The translations under genes were made by a program, and so were the position numbers. From Desulfosarcina sp. (GTDB taxonomy: Bacteria > Desulfobacterota > Desulfobacteria > Desulfobacterales > Desulfosarcinaceae): 14,575 bases of DNA. Below the pieces are notes generated by a model. It had not been told where the DNA came from, did no database searches, and saw only the letters and a list, made by a program, of their open reading frames with translations. Positions 6,392 through 12,782 of the stretch are shown here, one piece after another; positions within the stretch are counted from its first letter, which is position 1, and each line of letters starts with the position of its first letter. The stretch is taken from NCBI GenBank assembly GCA_030642405.1, contig DAOWNV010000035.1, positions 1-14,575 on the forward strand, given 5' to 3'.

Positions 6392-7773
6392 CCTGCTTTT
6401 TTTTTATTTAAAAGACCATATTTTTTTATTTTCTGATTCAACCCGCTTTTTCCGATGCCTAAAAGGTTGGCTGCGTGGGCCTGTATATAATTGGCTTTTT
6501 TCAGCGCCCGAACGATCATATTCTTCTCCACCAGCGCCAAGGTTTCGTAGAGTTTGGCCTCCACCGGAATTCCGTCCAGATGCAGCGTATTATGTGCACT
6601 TTCAATAAAATCTTTTGGGAGATCGGATACCTGGATGGTTTCTTCCGGACTCATCACAACCGCTCGCTCAATTACATTTTCCAATTCACGGACATTTCCA
6701 GGCCAGTCGTATTCATAAAGCAGCTGCTCCACATCACGGTCGATTCCAGTCACCGGTGCATCGGAATAGCGTTCGTTGCTGTATTTTGCAACAAAGTGTC
6801 TCACCAGAGGGCGGATATCTTCCAATCGCTCACGCAGTGGTGGCAGTGTGATGGGTACTACATTAAGGCGAAAAAATAGATCTTCACGAAAATTGCCCTT
6901 GGCGACCTCTTCCCTCAACGATTTATTGGTTGCCACCACCAATCGAATATTGACGGAAATCGGTTTGACGCCTCCCACCCGCTCAATAATCCATTCCTGA
7001 AGAACACGTAACAGCTTTACCTGAACTCCAGGGGAGAGCTCCCCGATTTCATCTAAAAAGAGAGTTCCTCCGTCTGCGATTTCAAACCGACCTTTTTTCA
7101 TGGTACTAGCACCGGTAAACGCCCCTTTTTCGTGTCCGAACAGTTCGCTTTCCAGTAACGACGACGCTAACGCAGAGCAATTGACGGCAATAAACGGTTT
7201 GTTTTTTCTGGGGCTGTTAAAATGGAGGGCGTTAGCCACCAGCTCCTTGCCCGTACCACTGGCGCCTTCAATGAGAACCGTGGCTGCTGCTGGTGCGACC
7301 TTGCGCACAATATGAAATACATCCTGCATTGCTTTGCTTTTTCCAATGATATTGCCGAAGTTGTATCGGTTCTCAACGGTGTCTCGAAGCAGGCGGTTCT
7401 CTTTTACAATCCGGTACATGGAAACCGCTTTATTGACATAAAGGACGAGTTGCTGGTTGTCGAAAGGTTTTAAGATATAATTATAAGCCCCTTTCCGCAT
7501 TGCCTCCACCGCCTTTTCGACGGTGCCATGAGCGGTCATCATAATTACCGGAAGGTCTGCATCTTCTTTTTTTACCCTTTCTAAAAGATCGATACCGTCC
7601 ATAACCGGCATCTTCATATCGGTCAAAACCAAATCGACGTCTGATTCGGAAAGAATTTCAAGCGCATCCGGTCCGCTATTAGCCGTAAGCGTCTCGAAAC
7701 CCTCATCTTCCAAAATAGCCGAAAGTATCAGGGTGTAGTTTGCCTCGTCATCAACGATTAAAACGGTTTCCAT
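6388..7773 (-). CDS. NtrC-type sigma-54-dependent response regulator
   Basis: The 461-residue protein has the complete NtrC layout. The receiver domain (1-120) has acidic D8 and D9, phosphoacceptor D52 in LTDMKMP, T80 and K102. The AAA+ domain (about 140-370) has Walker A GASGTGKE (170-177), the sigma-54-contacting GAFTGA loop (217-222), Walker B GGTLFLDEIGE (235-245) and the R-finger region FREDLFFRLNV (295-305). A Fis-type HTH lies at about 420-454. The intact GAFTGA loop means it should activate sigma-54 RNA polymerase. Its start shares an A with the stop of the upstream histidine kinase (TAATG), so the pair is cognate. The C-terminus ends in a lysine-rich tail whose stop overlaps the stop of the converging YfgM-like gene. 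Target promoters are unknown. No -24/-12 promoter is visible in the nearby divergent region. Confidence 0.96.
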   Translation of the reverse strand: METVLIVDDEANYTLILSAILEDEGFETLTANSGPDALEILSESDVDLVLTDMKMPVMDGIDLLERVKKEDADLPVIMMTAHGTVEKAVEAMRKGAYNYILKPFDNQQLVLYVNKAVSMYRIVKENRLLRDTVENRYNFGNIIGKSKAMQDVFHIVRKVAPAAATVLIEGASGTGKELVANALHFNSPRKNKPFIAVNCSALASSLLESELFGHEKGAFTGASTMKKGRFEIADGGTLFLDEIGELSPGVQVKLLRVLQEWIIERVGGVKPISVNIRLVVATNKSLREEVAKGNFREDLFFRLNVVPITLPPLRERLEDIRPLVRHFVAKYSNERYSDAPVTGIDRDVEQLLYEYDWPGNVRELENVIERAVVMSPEETIQVSDLPKDFIESAHNTLHLDGIPVEAKLYETLALVEKNMIVRALKKANYIQAHAANLLGIGKSGLNQKIKKYGLLNKKKAG

Positions 7774-9209
7774 TACTTGTCATCCTCTCTGAACGGGAAT
7801 TTTATGGAAACCCGTACTCCTTTAGGGCCTCGGTTGTCAATTTGAATCGATCCATCATGGGCTTCTATGATATTTTTCACGATACCAAGCCCTAATCCCG
7901 TCCCCTTTTCTTTAGTCGTAAAAAAAGGGTCCCAAATTTTGTCAATAACGGAGGAAGGGACACCAACCCCACCGTCTTCGATAATCACCCACAACGCACC
8001 GTTAGCTGATGTAATGGTAACGTCTATATCTCCACCACCCGGCATGGCCTGCATCGCATTAATCAGCAGATTGAGAAATGCCTGGTAAAGAAGCGCCTCA
8101 TCGGCTAAAATAGTAGGAATTTCACTATCGAAAAATGTTCTGATCGCGTAGCCATTTCCTTTTATTTGCGGATCAAGAAAATTGATATTTTTTGTAACGA
8201 CATCATCAATACTGCATGGAATCCGATGAGGATTTTGTGGGCGTGCAAAATTTAAAAAATCAGTAATGATATTATTTAAGCGGCGGGACTCTGCCACAAT
8301 GATATCGGCAATGGCATTCAAAACATTTTCCGGGTCCATTTTCTTTTTCAGCAATTCAGCGGAACTACTGATAATACCCAGCGGGTTCCTAATCTCATGA
8401 GAGATACCTGCAACCATTTCTCCTAAAGAAGACAGGTGTTTAGCCTTTGTTAGCTGATCTTTTAGCCGAATTCGCTCGACCGCCCTTTTTTCAATTATTC
8501 CCTCGCCTCGTTTTACAACGTAAATTAAGATAAGCAATACAATCCCCATCACAATGCTGATGGTGGATATCGCCAACATTTGGAACTTAAAGATTCTTTT
8601 ATAATCACTGGAAATGTCCTGTCTTATTTCCACGACACCCAAAACCGGCCCTAAGATCGGAGACAAGGGCTTTTCAGCACGCAAAGGAGCAAATGTGATA
8701 ATTTTTATCTTTTTGGGGATACCTAATAAGATTTCCCAGAAAGCGCCATTTTGTACCAGCTTTGATGACGGATTCCCCTCCAATGCATTTTTGTAAAACG
8801 TTCCTCCGAGGTTCTCTTTACCCACTAAATCTTTTGAGAAGCTGTAGGCAATCTGGTCGTTCTTACTGTAAATATTAACCATTTCAACCTTAAAGCTGTG
8901 CAGTGTACTTCGAACGACACTGTCCATCCTCTCGAACTGTTCATGATGTCTCAGCTCTATTTTTCCATATTTTAATCCGACCGGAAGGATGAATTGTAAA
9001 AAGACCTGGTGATTTAGATTCTCGATGAGCAAGAAAGCATAGTCTTCGCTTTTTTGGTACTGCATAGAGCGAACCCAGTGTGTATTAAGGGATGAGAGAA
9101 TAATCGTTCCAATAAATATGGCGATTAAACTGGTAAACGTGAAATATTTAACCAGCCTAAATGGTTTGGCTCGTTCATTGATTTTGGCAATGTTGGACGG
9201 TTTGTTCAT
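7773..9209 (-). CDS. Membrane sensor histidine kinase
   Basis: The 478-residue kinase has a first membrane helix (about 24-42), an extracytoplasmic sensor region of about 165 residues (43-208), a second membrane helix (about 209-232), and then the cytoplasmic core. The dimerisation/phosphoacceptor helix contains SLGEMVAGISHEIRNPLG with H271. The ATPase domain has an N-box NLLINAMQAMP (N384), a G1 box EDGGVGVP (411-418), an F-box DPFFTTKEKG (427-436) and a G2 GTGLGLGIVK (436-445). I see no HAMP or PAS motif. The sensor region could be Cache-like from its size and the FYKNALEG...FAPLRAEK...LGVVEIRQD pattern, but I cannot prove this. Two membrane passes distinguish it from PilS, which has six. 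It is the first gene of the operon with the NtrC-type regulator and is divergent from the pil cluster. The ribosome binding site is weak (CGAGAA). Confidence 0.95.
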   Translation of the reverse strand: MNKPSNIAKINERAKPFRLVKYFTFTSLIAIFIGTIILSSLNTHWVRSMQYQKSEDYAFLLIENLNHQVFLQFILPVGLKYGKIELRHHEQFERMDSVVRSTLHSFKVEMVNIYSKNDQIAYSFSKDLVGKENLGGTFYKNALEGNPSSKLVQNGAFWEILLGIPKKIKIITFAPLRAEKPLSPILGPVLGVVEIRQDISSDYKRIFKFQMLAISTISIVMGIVLLILIYVVKRGEGIIEKRAVERIRLKDQLTKAKHLSSLGEMVAGISHEIRNPLGIISSSAELLKKKMDPENVLNAIADIIVAESRRLNNIITDFLNFARPQNPHRIPCSIDDVVTKNINFLDPQIKGNGYAIRTFFDSEIPTILADEALLYQAFLNLLINAMQAMPGGGDIDVTITSANGALWVIIEDGGVGVPSSVIDKIWDPFFTTKEKGTGLGLGIVKNIIEAHDGSIQIDNRGPKGVRVSIKFPFREDDK

Positions 9210-9265
9210 ATTCTCGATAATAATTACAAGTTTGCTTTGAAACCAAAAAACAACGAACAGAATAA

Positions 9266-9285
9266 ATTACCGATTATTACCGATT
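9266..9285. repeat. Perfect 10-bp tandem repeat ATTACCGATT x2
   Basis: ATTACCGATT occurs at 9266-9275 and again, immediately adjacent, at 9276-9285. One unit is about one helical turn, so the two copies face the same side of the DNA, as is common for cooperative operator half-sites. It lies 57-76 bases upstream of the kinase start on the minus strand. The bound protein is unknown. Candidates are the response regulator and the small HTH protein encoded on either side. Confidence 0.6.
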
Positions 9286-9293
9286 CAATAATC
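9272..9293. repeat. Inverted repeat GATTATT / AATAATC
   Basis: GATTATT (9272-9278) is the exact reverse complement of AATAATC (9287-9293), with an 8-base gap. It overlaps the second half of the 10-bp tandem repeat. It may be an operator. At 7 AT-rich bases per arm, chance is possible. Confidence 0.4.
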
Positions 9294-9658
9294 AAATCTT
9301 CTTATAACAGGTAGTTACCCAAATTGTTAGGTTGATCCATGGCCAAAAGGATAAAATATATTTGGTTACGTACATCAAATAAAGTTAAAGTTTTTCATAC
9401 CGTTACCGAACTGAAATGTATCCATCGAATAATGATGGTCATACAGCCATATAGAAAAACCTGCGGTTCATGTCAAATATAGGAATAGGAAAAATGTCGG
9501 AGTCAGAGCCCATTATTTAGTTTGTTATGCATAATTATAGATAAAAGTCATATAGTTCTACGTAAAAGTGGTAACAATTAAAATAGTGGAATTAAGCGTG
9601 AACTGACCTGGAATTTTAACAAATAATGACGAATTGACTTATTAAGTGGCATAAGACG

Positions 9659-9880
9659 ATGGTTATGACGGTAAAAAAGTCGCTAAAACAGGTAAGAGAG
9701 TCCCTCCTGATGAGCAAATCGGAATTGGCCAGAGAAGCAAATGTCTCCCCGATAACGATTACGCGAATTGAAGGGGGGAAACCTTGTCGGCTGGAGACCA
9801 AAAGAAAAATATTGTTGGCCCTGGGATACAGCCTTTCTGATAGTAAAAAAATTTTTGGTGAATTAGAGAGCAAACCATGA
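9659..9880 (+). CDS. Small Cro/C1-type (XRE) HTH protein before pilM
   Basis: This 73-residue protein is almost entirely one Cro/C1-type helix-turn-helix domain (about 7-61). SKSELAREANVS (19-30) forms helix 2 and the turn, and PITITRIEGGK (31-41) is the recognition helix and the following loop, with RKILLALGYS (49-58) closing the domain. No effector domain follows. Translation may begin at 9659 or at the second in-frame ATG (9665); neither has a strong ribosome binding site. Its stop overlaps the pilM start in ATGA (9877-9880), so it is the first gene of the pil transcript and is translationally coupled to pilM. It may autoregulate the operon or act as a DNA-binding partner, but nothing in the sequence tells which. 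The domain call is firm and the role is inference. Confidence 0.88.
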   Translation: MVMTVKKSLKQVRESLLMSKSELAREANVSPITITRIEGGKPCRLETKRKILLALGYSLSDSKKIFGELESKP

Positions 9881-10935
9881 TTTTTGGAAAAAAAGATCAT
9901 CTAATCGGCCTTGACATCGGATCTCAATCCATTAAAGCCGCGGTAATATCCGAGACAACAAAGGGAAGCAGTCTTGAACGCTTTGGTGTCGCTGAAATAG
10001 CACCCGGCTTGATAGAGGATGGTGCGATTAAAGATGCGGAACAGGTAGCTGACACGATCCGCCAGCTTTTTAAAAATTATAATTTTAAAGGAACTAATGT
10101 TGCAATCTCCGTAGGCGGTTATTCAGTAATTGTTAAAAAAATCAATGTTCAAACAATGCCGGAAGAACAGCTTCAAGACACCATAAGTTTTGAAGCAGAG
10201 CAGTACATACCGTTTGATATTTCCGATGTTAATTTGGATTTTCAAATTTTGGGAGAAAACGAAAACAACCCAAACCAGATGAATGTCCTGTTGGTTGCAG
10301 CAAAAAAGGAAATGGTGAATGATTATGTTAATCTTGCCCAAATGGCCGGATTAAATCCGAGCATCATTGATGTTGATGCTTTTGCCCTTCAAAATATTTA
10401 TGAAATTACTTGCTCTCCTGTAGAAGATGAGAATTTAGCATTGATCGATATTGGTGCTAGTAAAACGTCCTTGAACATTTTAAAGGGGACAAATTCCGTC
10501 TTCATGAGGGATGTTTCGCTCGGGTGTGGCCAAATCAACCAAAAAATTGTTTCATTGGTTGATTGTTCCACCGAAGAAGCAGAGCAGATAAAATATGGAA
10601 ACCAGACAGATAAAATTACTTCCGGGGACCTTTCTGATATTATTTCCTCGGTTGTCTCTGACTGGTGTACGGAGATCAGGAGGGCATTGGATTTCTTTTA
10701 CTCAACTTATCCCGACGACCAGATCCAAAAGATTATTCTAAGTGGTGGCGGTGGTAATATCAAAGAGTTTAAGCAGTTATTGTCTGTAGAAACCTCTGCT
10801 GAAGTTGCTACGATCAACCCTTTTGAAGGACTGTATGTCGACACCAATAGGTTTGACGTGGAATTCCTTAAACGAATTGCCCCCCAGGCTTCTATTAGTA
10901 TGGGGCTGGCAACGAGAAAAGTTGATGATAAATGA
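9877..10935 (+). CDS. pilM: Type IV pilus assembly protein PilM
   Basis: PilM is a cytoplasmic FtsA/actin-like ATP-binding protein that docks to the N-terminal tail of PilN and links the pilus motors to the alignment complex. The 352-residue length is normal. Visible motifs are the phosphate-1 turn GLDIGSQSIK (11-20), the family hallmark FEAEQYIPFD (105-114), the phosphate-2 turn LIDIGASKTSLN (189-200), the adenosine motif LSGGGGNIKEF (288-298), NPFEGLYVD (314-322) and the C-terminal SISMGLATR (339-347). The start ATG overlaps the HTH gene stop, with GAGAG (9866-9870) six bases upstream. Its own stop overlaps the pilN start in ATGA. Confidence 0.97.
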   Translation: MIFGKKDHLIGLDIGSQSIKAAVISETTKGSSLERFGVAEIAPGLIEDGAIKDAEQVADTIRQLFKNYNFKGTNVAISVGGYSVIVKKINVQTMPEEQLQDTISFEAEQYIPFDISDVNLDFQILGENENNPNQMNVLLVAAKKEMVNDYVNLAQMAGLNPSIIDVDAFALQNIYEITCSPVEDENLALIDIGASKTSLNILKGTNSVFMRDVSLGCGQINQKIVSLVDCSTEEAEQIKYGNQTDKITSGDLSDIISSVVSDWCTEIRRALDFFYSTYPDDQIQKIILSGGGGNIKEFKQLLSVETSAEVATINPFEGLYVDTNRFDVEFLKRIAPQASISMGLATRKVDDK

Positions 10936-11495
10936 TACGCATTAATTTACTCCCATTTCGAGCCGCACGAAAAAAAGAGAATATTAGGCGACAAGTTTCC
11001 ATATTTTTGTTGTCACTTGTCTTGGTGGTCATCATTGCCGGTTGGTTTAGCTTTGTTTTATCCGGAAAAATTGAAGCACTGAACCAGGAGATTGCGGACA
11101 CCAAGAAACAGGTCGAGAAATACAACAAAATCAACAAAGAGATAGCGGAAATTAAAAAGAAACTCGATATTCTCAATAAAAAAGTCGCGGTGATTGAATC
11201 TTTGGATTTGATCAGAAAGGCTCCAGTTGAGTTGCTGGATGACATGTCCAAACTTATGGTTGATGATCGCATGTGGCTCACCCAGCTGGAAGAAAAATCC
11301 GGTAATATTAAAATGGTCGGTATAGCCTTGGATAATCCAACGGTCGCCGAGTATATGACCAGGATTGAATCATCAAAAAACTATGCCGATGTCAAGTTGG
11401 TTTCAATCAACCATGACACTTCCGTCAAGGGGCTTGAACTGAAAAAGTTCAATATTGAATGCAAGAAAGCGACCCCTAACGAAAAACCTGAATAG
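10932..11495 (+). CDS. pilN: Type IV pilus assembly protein PilN
   Basis: This is an inner-membrane bitopic protein of 187 residues. The cytoplasmic N-terminus carries the conserved INLLPFR motif (4-10) that inserts into the PilM groove. One membrane helix follows (about 22-43, VSIFLLSLVLVVIIAGWFSF), then a periplasmic coiled coil (about 46-88, rich in Lys, Glu and Ile), and then a small globular domain (about 100-180). PilN pairs with PilO in the periplasm to form the alignment subcomplex. The gene overlaps pilM by 4 bases. Confidence 0.95.
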   Translation: MIRINLLPFRAARKKENIRRQVSIFLLSLVLVVIIAGWFSFVLSGKIEALNQEIADTKKQVEKYNKINKEIAEIKKKLDILNKKVAVIESLDLIRKAPVELLDDMSKLMVDDRMWLTQLEEKSGNIKMVGIALDNPTVAEYMTRIESSKNYADVKLVSINHDTSVKGLELKKFNIECKKATPNEKPE

Positions 11496-11509
11496 GTGGT
11501 ATTGAGGAA

Positions 11510-12154
11510 ATGAAAAAGGGCAACGCGGTTTCGATTGAAAAAGTGAATCCGATTTATGAAAAGCTTGAACAGCTTTCGAAAATCCAACGGATTGCAATTT
11601 GGGTGGGTGTGTTGATCTTGGTTGTCGGTGCATTCATTTATTTTTCCTATCTTCCAAAATTCAAGAGTATCGATAAACTGAGAAACGATCTTGCTAAAGT
11701 AGAAAAGAAGCTGGAACTCGCCAAAAAGAATGCACGCCAGCTCAACGCCTACCGAAAGAAGATGCAGGCTGCCGAAAAGCAATTTAAAATTGTCATGCGT
11801 GCATTACCTGAAAAGGAAGAGATCCCACCGCTGCTGACGGGAATATCAAAAGCAGGAAAAAATTCTAATCTGAATTTCATCCTGTTTCAACCCAAGCCGG
11901 AGATTGAAAAGGAATTCTACGCTGAAATTCCAGTAGCTATCAAGGTAACGGGAGACTATCATGGTGTAGCAACCTTTTTTGAAAGTGTAGCTGAATTGAA
12001 CCGGATTGTAAATATCAAAGATATCAAGATGTTTCCGGATAAAAAGGGTGGCAAACTGACAACGACATGCACAGCAGTCACCTATAAATTTATTGAGGAA
12101 TCCAAAGAGAAAAAGTCTAAGAAGTCTAAAAACAAGAGGAAGAAGAAGCGATAA
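11510..12154 (+). CDS. pilO: Type IV pilus assembly protein PilO
   Basis: The 214-residue bitopic inner-membrane protein has a short cytoplasmic part (1-27), one membrane helix (about 28-49, IAIWVGVLILVVGAFIYFSYL), a periplasmic coiled coil (about 53-95) and a PilO-type ferredoxin-like domain (about 100-195). The latter includes ALPEKEEIPPLLTGISKAG and VTGDYHGVATFFESVAELNRIVNIKDI, which are typical of the family. It forms heterodimers with PilN and contacts PilP. The last 19 residues (196-214) are nearly all Lys, Arg, Ser and Glu, an unusual highly basic tail. AGGTGG (11494-11499) serves as ribosome binding site; the gap after pilN is 14 bases. Confidence 0.95.
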   Translation: MKKGNAVSIEKVNPIYEKLEQLSKIQRIAIWVGVLILVVGAFIYFSYLPKFKSIDKLRNDLAKVEKKLELAKKNARQLNAYRKKMQAAEKQFKIVMRALPEKEEIPPLLTGISKAGKNSNLNFILFQPKPEIEKEFYAEIPVAIKVTGDYHGVATFFESVAELNRIVNIKDIKMFPDKKGGKLTTTCTAVTYKFIEESKEKKSKKSKNKRKKKR

Positions 12155-12157
12155 ATC

Positions 12158-12781
12158 ATGGGAGCACATACAAAACAATATTGTGGTAGCATTGTCCTTT
12201 TGTTTCTGCTGATCTCCTGCTTTCTCTGGAACTGCGGTGACAAAAAAGATGCACTGAAAGCGCCAATCGTCAGCAAGAAAATTTCCACTTCGAAGGTTAT
12301 GCATCAGGAAAAGCAGAACGCTCTTGAGACACAAAAGGATGTTTCAGTACAAACAGCTGATTCGAAGGGTGTTGTCGCTGAAAAAGCGATGCCTCCAAAA
12401 AGGATTTATGATCCAAAAAAACGGATCAATCCCTTTATCCCTTTGTTTAAAGTGGAGAAACAAGTAACCGCAGTCGACAATAGTGGGACAAGTGTCCCAA
12501 AAAAGAGACGTATACCCAAAACACCGCTCGAAAAAATTGGCCTTGACCAGCTTGAATTAGTGGCGACGATCCGTGCTCCATCAGGTAACAAAGGCCTTGT
12601 AGAGGATAGCAGCGGTAAAGGGTTTATTATAAAAACGGGAACTTATATAGGCTTGAATTCCGGAATCGTAACCCAAATCAGCGCTAATCATATTGTTATC
12701 GAAGAGGAAGTAGAAAACCTCATGGGCAAGCGAGTCCTCCAAAATACAGAAATTAAACTTCAGAAACCAGCTGGAGAGTGA
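12158..12781 (+). CDS. pilP: Type IV pilus lipoprotein PilP
   Basis: The 207-residue protein has an N-terminal hydrophobic signal segment (about 10-26) containing two cysteines that could be lipidated. C21 in LLISC fits the lipobox consensus; C26 in FLWNCG is closer to the charged mature part but fits less well. A flexible, charged region (27-85) follows. The PilP domain begins with KKRINPFIPLF (87-97) and continues through LEKIGLDQLELVATIRAPSG into a beta-rich fold (to about 203). PilP is anchored in the inner membrane and reaches to PilQ, bridging the PilN/PilO ring and the secretin. The gene starts 3 bases after pilO and ends 1 base before pilQ. Confidence 0.94.
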   Translation: MGAHTKQYCGSIVLLFLLISCFLWNCGDKKDALKAPIVSKKISTSKVMHQEKQNALETQKDVSVQTADSKGVVAEKAMPPKRIYDPKKRINPFIPLFKVEKQVTAVDNSGTSVPKKRRIPKTPLEKIGLDQLELVATIRAPSGNKGLVEDSSGKGFIIKTGTYIGLNSGIVTQISANHIVIEEEVENLMGKRVLQNTEIKLQKPAGE

Positions 12782-12782
12782 T

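Larger units (their letters stand above)
9210..9658. other. Divergent AT-rich intergenic region between the two-component and pil operons
   Basis: This 449-base stretch holds no coding frame that I can support. It must contain the promoters for both the kinase operon (leftward) and the HTH-pil operon (rightward). I searched by eye for the sigma-54 spacing GG-N10-GC on the right strand and near the kinase start and found nothing convincing. No sigma-70 pair with good hexamers and 16-18 base spacing stands out either. What is visible is a perfect 10-bp tandem repeat with an overlapping inverted repeat (9266-9293), a second pair of TACCG motifs (9398-9402 and 9404-9408), a small palindrome GGTA-GT-TACC (9310-9319), and a GC-richer patch GTCGGAGTCAGAGCCC (9496-9511). 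Confidence 0.55.

Noticed and set aside
6391..6430. T-runs after the YfgM-like gene as an intrinsic terminator
   Set aside because: There is no GC-rich stem before the T-run, and these bases encode the lysine-rich C-terminus of the convergent response regulator.
9330..9343. Possible sigma-54 promoter (GG-N10-GC)
   Set aside because: Only the invariant GG and GC dinucleotides fit; nearly all other consensus positions of TGGCAC-N5-TTGCW mismatch.
9634..9657. TTGACT as -35 box of the pil operon
   Set aside because: No acceptable -10 hexamer lies 16-18 bases downstream before the HTH start codon.
11381..11782. Minus-strand open frames across the pilN-pilO junction
   Set aside because: They are antisense to conserved PilN and PilO sequence and show no protein motif.
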